This document shows, piece after piece, positions 46,183 through 58,098 of a stretch of 64,000 nucleotides of DNA. This stretch comes from Allodiplogaster sudhausi. Taxonomy: Eukaryota; Nematoda; Chromadorea; Rhabditida; Diplogasteridae. How positions within the stretch are numbered: position 1 is the first letter of the stretch; the number at the start of each line of letters is the position of its first letter. A program made the position numbers and the translations under genes. The stretch lies in NCBI GenBank assembly GCA_945643635.1, contig CALZFC010000057.1, forward strand, positions 376,001-440,000. The letters are read 5' to 3'. The notes beneath the pieces are model-generated. The model saw only the letters and a list, made by a program, of their open reading frames with translations, searched no databases and was not told the origin of the DNA.

Positions 46183-46190
46183 GAAGAATG
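46005..46190. repeat. (CT)n arrays
   Basis: Mirror of the GA block at 24019-24150; two long CT stretches at 46046-46090 and 46133-46180. Confidence 0.9.
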
Positions 46191-46639
46191 AGCCCGATTG
46201 AAGCTTATGGCATCTCTGGCTACCTGCTTCGTTTCATTGGATTATTTCTTTCCGGACATTCCCTTCGTGTATACACCTAACAAGGGAAGTCTTTCGGCGG
46301 GGTGAGGCAAACCACAACATACATACATCATTCGAAAGCTCTCAACGAGCTGGTAACGTATTTGATGTTTATAGCTGCAGAAGAGAGCGCTGGAAAAACT
46401 GAAGCACAGGGTCTGGAAGGGCCCTGGCTTGGTAGAGGCCCCTTCCAGACCAGGCGCCAGCAGCCGCAAAAGTTAAGAAATGGAACGGGATTTTTTTATG
46501 TAAGCGACTTGCTCTTTCTGTAAAATGCACAATAGGGATTGGTTAATAACCAAAAATGGTGTCGACTCACTTCCATTAACCAGTTGATTCGAATTGAATT
46601 TGAATCGAATGAAAAGTAGAAAAAAAACATTCCACCAAC

Positions 46640-46704
46640 CTTAACATTTTGACCTTCGCCGACGACTAAGAAGAAGAAGTCACAGGTGAGCTGACCAGGT
46701 GGGG
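46640..46704 (-). CDS. Possible exon just outside palindrome 2
   Basis: Flanked by a good acceptor (catatccag, 46713-46705) and donor (gttggt, 46639-46634), the minus strand reads PPGQLTCDFFFLVVGEGQNV. No neighbouring exon could be joined, and the downstream side is the palindrome border at 46520, so it may be an exon orphaned by the rearrangement. Family not recognised. Confidence 0.3.
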
Positions 46705-47630
46705 CTGGATATGACGGCGAAAAAAACATGTGGAATTAAAATATACACTGCGTTACTGCGCAGCTCCTCCCTTTCATAAGTACCTTGCTTTCTTTTGCAA
46801 CTTTTTTCTTCTTCTTGAAAGTGCACACGGAAAGAAGCATCATTTGTTTTGTTCTATTTTTGGTAAAATAGTTTAGCATGAGAATTTTGTTACTGATGAT
46901 GGTATATCACAGCATCCTTATTCCTAATTCATATCTCAAATCACAACTTCTCTTTTCCTCTCTCTTCCTCTCTCTACCTATCTCATCTTTTGCACTGCAT
47001 TTTCCTCTCAACTTTTATGTTTGACTTTAGCTATCACGATCATATTGTTTGAATGTTGTCACATCATATTGATAAATTGAATAAATAAATAAATAACACG
47101 TGACGTCACGAAGAAGGTTTCCGAATCTGGACAGGAAGCGGGCGCGCGCGGTTTGCGTGGATCAAGTGCTAAATTTCTAAATTCAATTTAATAAAAAATA
47201 GATATTTCTGCATTTTTTCTCAAAATATATTTGTTTGAATACATTTTCTCGTTTATTCCTTTTGATCTTTTCAAGGCTAGAATTAGAATGCTTTCTCGTT
47301 CTTGATTCATGTATGGCCATGGCTAGGGTGTGTGTGTGTGTGTACGAATACTATGTAGCAAGTGTATGGCGGTGTAGACTAAAGAAATACGCGTTTTCGT
47401 ATTTTCTTTTACCTAATTTGACAGATTTGTGCAGCTCAACCAAAGTATTTTCTACATTTCTGCAAGTACTTAACAAATCAGGCAAAGCAGGAAAAAACAC
47501 GCAAAGAACACACCTTCTTCACATCCTTGTATGCCTACTATCTCGATCTTTTATCACACATATCGCTGGCTCTCGTACCAGCACAACTCCTTTTGCGCAT
47601 ACAGATTCCCGTCATTCCACCGTGGGGGGC
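46705..47630. other. Spacer with a retroposon-like tail
   Basis: No gene. Near 46970-47096 the sequence resembles 12640-12744 in general layout and ends in gaataaataaataaata (47078-47096), a tail like that at 12721-12744. 47327-47342 is (GT)n. Confidence 0.45.
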
Positions 47631-50175
47631 TCAAAACTCGGGTGTACCCGGTCGCGTGCAGGCGTACGGAAGGCTACTGTAGGCGCAGTTGTTGCTGACC
47701 CATTTGCCGATCGACGCGCCCGTCTCCATCACGGTGCATTGGCCAAAGATGTCGAGAGGAAAGCCTGCGTTCATTGGGCAACGACTTATAGCAAGTCTCC
47801 AGCGAATAATAAATAACACATGCGGTTTTTAAGCATGGATCAGCTCATTTCGTCGTAAAATATAGATCCAGAAAGTTTATACGACTTTCAATTTTATTAT
47901 TTCAGAATTATAGTCACTGGCAGTGAATTTTACAGTATGGGCATTAGCACCCCCCCCCCCTTCTCCCTATTTCGTCACGCTAAATCGGGCCGAGATGAGA
48001 TTGTTCAGCAGCGTTACAGAATATACAGTCTATTGACTCTGGACAATCTCGTCTAGGCCCGAGCACTTTGCACTTTTTGGACTTGCGCTAGCTCCAGTGT
48101 TCCCCTAGGGCCTGGACGCGCAACATTGGGAATGGGCTTCTTTACAACACTCAATTGTTGTTAAAGAAGCCCATTCCCACGATTGCGCGTCCAGGCCCTA
48201 GGTTGAACAGTGGAACTAGCGCAAGTCCAAAAAGCTCTTTAGGCCTGGTTTTTCTTAACGCGTCAGTTCCCAAGCCAATTGTGTAACCACACATTTCTGT
48301 GAAGAGAGCGCGAAGGGAGTAGCAACAGTTTTGTGTATTGTTTGCACCTCACTTTTCAATTATCTCTTAGGGACCTTGAAGTCGGATTTTCCCCGAATGA
48401 TCTCCATTAATGCGATCCATCTGAATAGGGAATAAATTTGCAATATACCATTTAATGCTATGTATATGAAATGAAAGAGCCAGAATATGATGGGGGATTG
48501 CTATTAATTTTCTGGTATTCTGTTTGTTTTTAGTGATTCTGTCTTCCGGAAACCGTTCGCAAAGTTGGTGTAGTTGACGTGGCTTTCATCGGTCCATGCC
48601 ATTTGGTGAGAGCTCGAGTTTGTCATAACGCCGATGTGAATGCCGCCGGTGTGGCCAAGTGCGTGCGCCTTCAGTGCAACGAAGTCGTTCATCGACAACT
48701 GCAGAGAACGTTAGTATATGCACCTTTGTATTGAGAGTTGTGTATTATTGATGAAGAAAGGGCATTTTTAAACACTTGATTACATATGGCATAGGTTCAG
48801 ACGCGCCTCTTTGCTATGAAAGACAGCAAGATGCGCGCCATCGGTCCTTGCGGCATTGCTGCTCTGCATCATTTTTCCAGGTTGCCTGACATTACGAGAC
48901 CTTGACACACTAGCAATAGCGACACCACCTGATGCTTACATACAAGTGCCGACCAGAATATGAACGGATTTTTTCAGGCATCGTTTTGAATTTAATGAAC
49001 TATTATCAGTGAACTTTTCTTTTGTCACACGCATTGTGCGCATCTGTCGTCAGGTACGAGGATGAGAGAGGAAGAGAGAAGGAGAGAGAGAGCAAGTTTA
49101 CATATGTACTATTCTAACTCGTCATCAAATTATTACTCAATTCGGGATTTGGCTTGTTGCTAGAAATATGGTTAAAAATACACTCCTTGGTGTGTGCTCT
49201 TTCTCTCTCCTTTTCTATTTTTCTCTCTCCTCTCTCTATCACTCCCGTTCATTGTACTGGTAATATTAAAGAACAGATTTATTCTCTCGGCTTTTCTAAG
49301 ATTCATCTCTAATACCCCGTCTGCATGAAACTTGACGCAGCTTATGTCGTCAGTCTCGACGTATTCGTAATCCTCACAGAAATCTATGAAGGAAAAATGT
49401 TTAGAAGAACAATAGAATTTGGGCCGGCCTGATCAGTAGGGCCGAACGGCATAAGTATACAGTGAATTTTGGAATTAGGCAAGAAAAAATCTGAAAATAC
49501 GAAAGAAGCGAAATATTTATGTATGTATGGTTTTAGAATGTAGAGTCTAATAAAGCATTCACGCGGCTTTATTTGTGTGTGCTTACCATTTACTTGACAA
49601 ATTGATGGTCTAGGATCATCTCCATCTCTGGACTCGTACCATTTATCAATAGATGGAAGAATGTAAAAGCGATTGTCTCGACTCACACAGTCTGCAAGAA
49701 ATTCACTGCGCTTTATCGATGCGATATGTGTTCTTTTGTTCTCCATAATTTTTGTTTAAAGACGAAATGAACATACATACCTTGACCCTTAGTGTTTGTG
49801 TAATCCAGCGCAGTCCCATCGAGCCAGTGTTCCTTAGGGTCGCACGTCAGACCAATATAGGCGCCACGAAAATCTTCTTGGAAAGCAAAATAATGTGGAA
49901 TAGCATCATTTTTTTAATTTTCTGAATATTGTAGTCGAGTCAGTCTAAACCGCATGCTTTCCTAGCTAAAAAAACGCGAATTCAACAGTGAGGTTCGCCT
50001 GAGAGCTAAAGTTTAAGAAAAGAGAATACCTCAGCGGAATGAATGGATACCAAATGGCCGCCGTAGCCAACGCACTCCTTTTCGGCGTCGTCAAACGATT
50101 GTTCCAATAATATACGCAAGCAGCTGCCGATGAGTACGGGTTCAAAGCCGGGCAAGCATGACGGCAGCACGAGAA
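47631..50175 (-). CDS. Secreted protein with two C-type lectin domains
   Basis: Exons: 50175-50030, about 49884-49781, 49691-49587, 49383-49316, 48863-48807 (GC donor), 48698-48554 and 47764-47631 (TGA 47633-47631). The first domain shows LPGFEPVLIGSCLRILLEQS, AEKECVGYGGHLVSIHSAE, IGLTCDPKEHWLDGTALDYT and DDPRPSICQ. The second shows CEDYEYVETDDISCVKFHAD, GAHLAVFHSKE, GGIHIGVMTNSSSHQMAWTD, then GQCTVMETGASIGKW and PYACTRP. GGHLVSIHS, WxDG/W-TD and the paired C-terminal cysteines are the CTLD hallmarks. Neither domain has an EPN or QPD tripeptide, so calcium-dependent sugar binding is doubtful. Such tandem CTLD proteins are common in nematodes and often linked to immunity. The signal-peptide exon was not found and the first junction is one base out of phase, so a small exon is missing there. 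Confidence 0.8.
47987..48062. repeat. Imperfect inverted repeat in a lectin intron
   Basis: cgggccgagatgagattgtt is paired with a near-complement ggacaatctcgtctaggcccg ending at 48062. It lies immediately before the larger hairpin 48073-48234, in the last intron of the lectin gene. Confidence 0.7.
48073..48234. mobile_element. 162-bp foldback hairpin in a lectin intron
   Basis: Nearly the whole segment is one inverted repeat of about 76 bp per arm. ctttttggacttgcgctagc pairs with the sequence ending at 48234; cctagggcctggacgcg pairs with cgcgtccaggccctagg, and ggaatgggcttcttta with taaagaagcccattcc. The centre is near 48153. It is most simply a foldback MITE. As part of the pre-mRNA it would form a very stable hairpin. 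Confidence 0.8.
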
Positions 50176-50236
50176 CTGAAAAGAGAGTGATAATTATGCT
50201 GCAATAAGCATAAAGTCCTTGCACACTTATGTTAGT

Positions 50237-50600
50237 CAGAGATGCCACAGTCCGGACCCAAAGTAAAATTTCCGACCCAATTTTCGAAGGCCCTCTTGGG
50301 TGGGCCGGGCAGTTCCCAACCTTGAGCCCGCTCATGAGCCCGATTGGGCCCGATGCTCATCACCGACCCAATTTTGATTGCTCATACGTAACACAGCAGT
50401 TCTGGAGTCATATTTCTCTTCGGTGCGGCAGAAACAAAAAGTCTATGAAACAGAAGACAGAAAGAAAAAGTGTTTGCTGACAATGAGAAAAAAAACTAAT
50501 TAGAAATAGGAAGCTGGCAAAGTTCACGGCCCCGAAAAATGCGGGCCGTTACGGGCAGAGATTTTGGGCCCGAAAAATTGAGCCAATTTTCATCTTCGCT
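50237..50600. mobile_element. Degenerate GC-rich hAT-type element
   Basis: Begins near cagagatgccac (50237) and contains gagcccgattgggcccga and gaaaaatgcgggccg. Its AT-rich interior (ttgctcatacgtaa, atttctcttc) parallels 7150-7290 of the element at 7010-7415. The right terminus and target duplication cannot be found. It lies directly upstream of the lectin's first detected exon and may have displaced the signal-peptide exon. Confidence 0.65.
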
Positions 50601-52067
50601 CACAGTACTATAAGCATACGATTTGAAGCGTTAACGTGCATGGATTGAAAAGAGATTTTGAATATATATATGGTCATCTTTTCAGGATTTTTTCTTGCTT
50701 TATCTTCTTCTACTTGAGGAAGCACCCTCCGAAACGTTGCGACTAGAGGCGTTCTGTAGGAAAATCTATCTGGAAGATCCTACCTGAAAGACTGTTATAG
50801 AATTTTGTCGGTATTGACGCTACACGACGTGTAGAAAATGTTTCAATGGAATCATGTGTCTTATGGTTAGAGAAGAGAAGGAAAAAAGAAGCAAACTTGG
50901 CATGAATATGCAGAAAAGCAGTAGCTGAGATGCGTCCATTAAACTGTGGATTAGAAGTTGAGTGAAACTTGGTGCCGATATTTCTCCTGAATTTAGTGAC
51001 TAACTTGAGTGAACAGCTTTTAAAGACGATTAAACGGCTCCCCGATCATATTTCCACGGATGGTCAACATGCAATTACCAATTAGACAATTGCTCGCCTC
51101 AACGTTTCTTCCTCTCCTCGTCTTTCATCCATTTATATTTGGTAGATGCTTGCTGATAATGGAACCAAGCCATAAACTGAAGCGCGGTCGTTTGGTGAGT
51201 CCTTGATGTATTAAACTGCTCGGTTATCAGGAATCTTACTGTCACTGGTTTGGGCAGCATAAGAAACGAAGATAGATATGAACTTATCAGAGACGGACAG
51301 AATGAATGTTGAAAGCTTCTTTGAGATGCAAAAGATAACCGGAAATGATAGCGCGTGTTCCCTGTCGATATATGCTCACCAATTTCTCTCCTCTCGATCT
51401 ATCTCTATCGTTCCTATCTCTCTCCCTCATGCTGGCTCACCCACCGTTATCTAATTGTAAACGAAAGGCCTAGGTGCTTCTTCGCAGGTATGCTTGCATG
51501 CATATCTGTACACTTATAGGCAGAATGTAAAACATGTGATTCCAAAACTCCGTTCATGTAAGAACGATGTTGTGTCCTTCCGGCTTCACGCGAATAAATA
51601 TTTGATTTTTTGGTCAGGTTAAGCTAGAAACTTCAATTGCAAGTGTGCCGAAGTCACAAAAATCCCTCTGCTCTTAGGAAATTGAGAGTATTCTCTACTT
51701 TGAATTAGTTTTTTTTAAATATTATTTTTTTTCCATTTTCAAAAATATTTTGGCAGAGCCTTTCATTCGGCAGACAGGCTAGATGCAGTAGCACGATTTC
51801 TATGGATTCTTTACACCGTACTTTTTACCAATCTGTACCAAGCCGTCAGGGGCATTGCGGTAAGAGTTTTATATATAGGTTTCCCTTAGTGTCTAAAAAA
51901 CCAAAATACATCAGCATTTAATGGTGCAGAGAGGAAGAATTAACTAGTGATGCGATCTACCGGAGGACATGCACTCACGTAGGCGTATGAATCTCTAAAG
52001 AGGCAAGACGCAGAAGATAGAGAATGTTGCCCATCGAGAATATGGTTGTTAAATTGGAGCCGCAGGC
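50601..52067. other. Intergenic, nothing recognised
   Basis: No convincing exon, repeat match or motif between the lectin and the cysteine-motif gene apart from a few CT-rich words near 51390-51425. Confidence 0.5.
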
Positions 52068-54594
52068 TTATGCGCCAGGGCACGCGGGGCCACGCTCGCC
52101 CGGTTGGCACTTGCAATCGACGTCCTTGATGCGACGCTCTGTGATGTCGCGGCCCTCAGACGTCTTGCCGATCACACAAAGGCATCCTTTAAAGGGAATG
52201 GCTTGTAAGGCAACAATTTGAATATTAAAAACAAAAAAAATCACATTAAAACAATGTTTCGCGGCTTTTTTCTGCTCTAATAGCTTCTTGTAAGGCCCGT
52301 GCCCGGCCTGGGTATATATTTTTTTTAACATGGCCGAGCCTCAAGGGTAAGCGGGCCCCGCCTTTAAAATCTCGGCCCGCTTTGAACATCGCTGCATACA
52401 ACACAATAAAATAAGAAAATTTTTATTATTATGACATAAATTGTAGAATAATAATAATAATTCGAGAGAGAGAGAGAGATAGTAAGCGCTAACCCTTGGG
52501 TCTCGGGTAGCAGCCTTCCTTGAGACCTTTGAACTTCTTGTTCAGCTCCTCGACAACGGCCGCGTAGTTGGCGTGCGCACGCTCGCGCACCGGATCGCCC
52601 ACGTTTTGCGACGGCGCGTCGTTGCTCCGTTTGACGCGCGCGTCCTAAAACATTAGCATTTTTGAACATGCATATAATTATCCTACATTAAAAAATGTTG
52701 ATGTGAGAGAGACAGAGAGAGTGAGATATAGTAAAAGTGAGAATGATTGGGTGAGAGAGACAGAAATGGAGAGAAAGAAGATGAGAGAGAGAGAGTTTGG
52801 GAGATAAGAGACTGAGCGAGAGATTTAAAGAGCGGAAGAGATCAAAAGCACACTGACTCCTCTAGCCAGGCACTCGGCTGCATCATCATAGGAGGCGACA
52901 ACTTCATTGCCCTCTCCGTCCTTCTCACGGCAGTTGCATCCTCCGCCCGGCTTTGGAAAGCAGTTTTCCTTGAAGGCGCCAAAGTTCTTCTTGATCTCCT
53001 CTTTCAGCTCCTTCTTGTCAGGCAGATCGACTTGAAATAGGAGTCGGAAATGGCAAGCTAACACATTATACAGCTGACATGCTCACTTTATTCTCCTTCG
53101 ACTTTCTCTCTTTTCTCACACACTCTCTCTCACTCACTCTGTTTCTCGCTCACATGTTTTCTTTCGTTCTCTCTCTCACACACAATATTTTGCTCCATGA
53201 TTGTAAACACAACTTTATTCACTCTTATTTCATGAAATTTTAATCATAAACAGGGAAAGAAAAGAGAACGCCTGACCCACGATGCTCTTGCTGCAATTAA
53301 TGGCTTCCGAGTACACTTTGATTTCGTCAACACCTCGACCGAGGTCGACCATGCAATTGCAGCCTCCGCTCGGATTCGGGTAGCATTTCTCCTTGAAGTC
53401 GCCGAACTTGTTCGCAACCTGATCTGAAAAAAGTGAAAATGGTCATGAAACGGCAATTATTCAAGAAACTTAATTATAAAATATTAAAAAAAAATGCTCG
53501 CCAAAGGATTCATGAAGGCAGATTCCTTGGTTTGGTCCTTTAAAGGCATACATTTTCGTTAGCGCAATGGTTGAATGTACATGTGTATGTACGTAAAACA
53601 ATAAGTTAATATGCGGAGAAAGAGAATAGTAGAGATACTAGAGAGTGAGAGTGAAGAGTTAAAGGAGGTATCCGGGGAATAATTAACCTATGTTTTTTCT
53701 ATATGTATAAGTTCTTCTTGGCGTAAAACATATGTCCAGAAACTTCGAACGATTTTCTTCCATTACATTCTGAGTAATAGTAACGTGAAAACTGGGGGGT
53801 AGAAAATTAGCTACGGTGGGTCCATAGCCGCCCTCCTATTTCACATGCTCTCTCGGCCTAGCCACAGGCAACTTTCTGAGTGCGCGCATTCAAACTGGTT
53901 CTCTAGCGCTACTGTAAAATAATTCGCCGGATACTTCCTTTAATGATTCATTTCTTTTAACTTTCTCTATCCAACCTGCTCTCACTGACCAGAGGGGTAG
54001 AGTCTGCACAGGTAGTGGTCGTCATACTCGACAAAGGTGATGTTATAGGCTACTGTGCATACGCAGCCTTCGCAATCGGAGAAGTCCTCGACGACTGCGC
54101 ACTTGCAACCGTTGCCTGCGCTCAGGAAGCAGTTCGACTTGAAGTCGGACGGCTGCTCAAAGGTCACCGAGTCGGCGGTAGTCTGGAAATAGATGATTGA
54201 TTTTTTTTTCTTTCCATAAATTTTTTCTGATATTTTCCTGATAATATAGTGTAATTATGTATTAACTCTACATACTATTTAATTCGTGAAGTAAACATTA
54301 AATTTATTAATTAATTTATCAAGTCATTAGTTTAAATAGAATATTTATTTATTTACATATTTATCTCGATGTTTCATCTTAAGCTACCATTTGACAATCG
54401 GATAGCTAAGACGAAGTAAATGAAAGAAGGGAACTTTCTACTCGCACAAGAAGAGAGGACAAATAGGATTAATTGTGTATGAAACAAATCAGTCAAACCC
54501 GGATGTTAATTGAAAAAAATGTAATGCTCGCCTTTGACAAGGAGATTGCGCTAATGCCTGCTAGAATGGTCTGTTGAACATTCGCGAAGCTCAT
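52068..54594 (-). CDS. Small protein with four copies of a cysteine motif, family unknown
   Basis: Exons 54594-54532, 54182-53990, 53423-53277, 53030-52858, 52644-52494 and 52186-52068 (TAA) join in phase into 281 residues. Exon 1 is the least sure: it needs a GC donor and gives a weak signal-like start (TILAGISAISLS). Exons 2-5 each bring one copy of a motif, here FKSNCFLSAGNGCKC, FKEKCYPNPSGGCNC, FKENCFPKPGGGCNC and LKEGCYPRPKGCLC (this last one split between exons 5 and 6). The consensus is F-K-x-x-C-[YF]-x-P-x-x-GGC-x-C, followed by 15-30 charged residues and one or two further Cys. The end is DCKCQPGERGPACPG. The even cysteines and motif-per-exon layout point to a secreted, disulfide-bonded repeat protein grown by exon duplication. 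I know no named domain that fits; nothing marks it as a toxin or an enzyme. Confidence 0.7.
52262..52385. mobile_element. GC-rich hAT-type relic
   Basis: gcccgtgcccggcctggg, gcgggccccgcc and ctcggcccgc resemble the terminal arrays of the hAT-type elements, but no termini or duplication remain. It lies in the intron 52187-52493. Confidence 0.45.
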
Positions 54595-55078
54595 GCCAAG
54601 TTGATTAGAGAGACAGAGAGAGACAGAGAGAGAGAGAGCGAGGGAGAGCGAGGGAGGGAGGGAGAGAAAGAGAGAGAGAGAGGGAAAGAGAGAGACAGAG
54701 AGAGAGAGAGAACAATATGTTTTCCTCTCTCTCTCACTCAGTCAAAATCATTGCAAGCTCTGCATTGAGAGATATACGAGAGAAACAGCATAGAGGAATT
54801 GCTATCATATAGCAATCGCAAACCTTTATTTCGACATCCCATTGTATTTTCAGACTAATATTGAACAAATGATTGAATATTTTACGTTTGAAAAATAGAT
54901 AAATATCACTTCGATAAATTGTTTGCTGGTGAAGATGAACAGAACATATTTAAATAACGTTAACTGACAAGAACGGCGATACAGGAGATGAGCAATAGTG
55001 AAGGAAACATCATGGAGAAAATCGAACAACTTCGTTCTCGGACTCAGCTCCACCACCATTACTTTTCTCCCAATCGCA

Positions 55079-55112
<34 letters not shown>

Positions 55113-55744
55113 GTCTCTCTCTTCTGCCTATCTCTCTCCTCTCACTCGTCTGCAGTCACTCATTTCCTCTCTCACTTTGCAGCCTCTCACATTCTCTGAA
55201 TCTATTCTCTCAATTTCTTTTAATTTCCATCCATCCATCTTACTGCGTTGTATTGTTCCGCTTACCTCTTCTCACCTGTCTCTCTCTCTCCCTCCCACTC
55301 TCTCTCTCTCTTTCACTCTCTCCTACTCCGTTCTCTGCACCCTCTCCTCCCCTTTTCGATTGCAGTCTTATGTCAGCCTGGTTCTGCCACCATCTCATGA
55401 ATCCGATCATCTTAAGCAACGGAGACAACTATGATAAAAAAAAGAAAAAACCCAACTCGGACGAGTCATCAAAGAGGAAGAAACGCACGTTTCCCATGCA
55501 TTGTAATTTAATGATCGTTCTTTACCGATTTCTCACAATCAGAGCACATCTAAGAGTTCTCCATTTCCCGTTCATTCTTTTCTTGGAGCCGCTCCTTTCC
55601 TTTTTTTCTAGGAGCGCTTTCCACTGCATTTCAAAGTGAGAAATTAGAAGATGAAGCGATAAAAGTTAACGAAATTTAACAGTTCTTCTGCTGTAGCATC
55701 GAAATGTTAAATTCATTTATGATATATAAAAAAATAATATAGTT
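54595..55744. other. Spacer with GA and CT arrays
   Basis: 54610-54715 is (GA)n and 55078-55125 is (CT)n, with a CT-rich zone to 55330. The longest frames here (148 and 213 codons) are translated CT repeats (Ser-Leu runs). No gene recognised. Confidence 0.65.
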
Positions 55745-56247
55745 ATTAAAGAAGGGCGATCACCGAAAAACTGCAATTGTATGTTCAAACGTGCAAAGGT
55801 TTCAAACGGGTCCATTTAATTACTCAAAATATTACCGTAGACAAGGAGGCTAAAGTAGCGCTGGTTTCGAAAAATCCGTTTTTTTTAATGTTATTGCTCC
55901 TTTACTAATGTGATACTGTTTTGCCTAAAATTCTTTAGTTTACTCAAGAAAATTCACATAAGAAAGGTGGTAAAGCATAAACCAACAAATGTATTGAAAT
56001 ATTTGTAAATTTAATCTTCCCGGGATGGGTACGTGGCCGTTAATCTACCATCGAGTGCCATTTTTGCACTGACACCAATCACAAATTCATTCAAAATTTG
56101 TACTTTCAAGTATCTTATACTTGAATATGGAACCTTTTTTGTGCTTTTTCATTTGATTTTTCTTTTTCCTCATGCCCGAGACTAGTTGAAAATAACTAAG
56201 ATATTTCATAAATCGGCAATGACTTTTCGGTGATCGCCCTCCTTTAA
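55745..56247. mobile_element. DNA element with 24-bp inverted termini
   Basis: ttaaagaagggcgatcaccg (55745) is matched in inverted form by cggtgatcgccctcctttaa ending at 56247, 22 of 24 bases agreeing over the full terminus. The 503-bp interior is AT-rich and non-coding. A single similar end occurs at 10523-10546. Confidence 0.75.
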
Positions 56248-57123
56248 GAGTAAATCATAAGTCCTCAATTAAAATGATGGCAGTGAAAATGGAAAGTGAA
56301 CAGAAAGAGCGAAAGAGAGAGAGAGAGAGAGTCATTACATAAGAAAATTAATATTTTTTCTTTTGAGCGTGGTATCTTCAGTTTATAAAAGTATGAATAT
56401 TAATTCCAACCTGGTAAAACCTTGAATTATCAAAAAAAAATCCTTTCCCATTAAATGTGTTCTTCATTCTGTGACTTGCACATTTGTTATTTATTGTAAA
56501 TTTTATCCCTCGAATTGACGATGAAAAGTAAGAACAATGTGAAGTACATATGTAAGCAGAAGATCGTAAGAGGCAAGAAATGATGACTATTGTGAAATGA
56601 GTAGTACGAGGGAGGGATGCATTTCGTAGAGGAATATTGTTTGATGTTTTTTCTTCATTGATTGGCAGTAGACATGGAACCCGGTAAAGAAAAGAAGTGG
56701 TGATTATGCAGATTGAGGAAAATGTCACCGGACGAGAGAATCTTCGTTAGAATGTGCAGGATTGAGAAGTGTTCGTTGATTCGGCAACTTACATATATAA
56801 AAGGAGGCATAATTGACAAGCCATATCTTACAATTGGAAATGGTACAGTGAAGAGACTGAGGTTTTAAAAGATCGGTTTCTTTAAGAAATTGCGTTCTCA
56901 CTGTTGCCTGAGAGAAGAGTAAAGTTGTGCTTTCCTGACATATATAAAGATTTTAGAAAGTACATTTGAAATATATAAAAAAAATTATTCCAAAAGAAGA
57001 CATGAAAGCAGGAGTGAACAATTATTACAACAGTAATAAATTAATCCTTGAATATAAGTGTAAGGTATAAACAGATTAAAGCTTTATTTAGTAAAAAAAA
57101 TTACATTTATAGTTAAAAACAAA
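56248..57123. other. 3' flank of the GPCR gene, source of the 6.3-kb duplicate
   Basis: No exon. 56440-56980 matches 6283-6810 closely. 57083-57088 (tttatt) gives AATAAA on the minus strand, 36 bases after the GPCR stop codon, and is the likely polyadenylation signal. Confidence 0.65.
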
Positions 57124-57783
57124 TTAATGGTCGGAGAACGCGGCAGCGTCCGGCTTGAGGCAGTAGCACTCGAGGAGCTTGAGGGCGGTCGGCTTGAGGC
57201 GGCGCTTCATTTGGGGCGAGTAGAAGATGTACAAGTAGAAGACGAAGGCGTGGTGCGTGTAGAGCAGCATGTGCGCAGCCAGCGACACCTCTTGCATCCA
57301 GGACTCCTGCAGAGAGAATTGGGATACGGTAGAGTGCAAAAAAAAAAGGGAAGGCGACGGACTTAGGATAGTGAAAAGGGGAGACGGGTTACGGTAGGGG
57401 AACTGCAAGGGGAGAGAGACGGGGTACGGTAGGTTCAATCTTTTTCTCTTTCACATTTATCTCCTCTTCTTTGAATATTATTTCTCACTCTATCTCTCTC
57501 TCTCTCTCTCATCAAAGCTTACATTAGCACCCGGCGTGAGATGAAAGATGTTCGTGGTGATGCGGAAGAGATAATTGGGCAGATTGAGCAGAATGAACGT
57601 CCACGTGACGATGAGCAGCGAGCGCGTCAGCTGAATGTCCGTGTAGCGAAGGCCGCGACGGGCCGGCTTTTCTGCAAAGAGCAACGGATTTCTGTTAACG
57701 AGGCAAGATTGCAGTGTTTATTGATTGTCATGTCTATTGGTTGCCAAGAATGTATGTACATCGTTATGAGAAAGATGGCCGAG

Positions 57784-57824
<41 letters not shown>

Positions 57825-58063
57825 GAGAGAGAGGCAGACGGGGAGAAATAGCGAGAGAGAGAGAAAGAGAGAGAGAGAGAGGGAGCGAGGGCGATAGAGA
57901 GGGGGGAAGAGATTAATCTCTCAAGAAAATTATTTCAGCAGTTTTCTAATATTCCGAGATTGACTCTGTATGTGAATGTGAACAGCTCAAACATCCGCTT
58001 GAGGGGATACAAGCGACATTCATCTTTAACTCTCTGTTCTATCTGTCTCTCTCCCTCTCTTCA

Positions 58064-58098
<35 letters not shown>

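Larger units (their letters stand above)
37272..46520. repeat. Palindrome 2, right arm (with internal deletion)
   Basis: Reverse complement of the left arm. At 38349 it jumps directly from the sequence matching 35940 to that matching 31427, so about 4.5 kb is missing. About 400 bp at 44975-45372 is present only here. Outer homology ends near 46520, facing 23576. Confidence 0.92.

Noticed and set aside
54998..55639. 213-codon frame, the longest in the window
   Set aside because: It is mostly Ser-Leu runs from (CT)n and has no domain, splice context or start environment; treated as microsatellite artefact.
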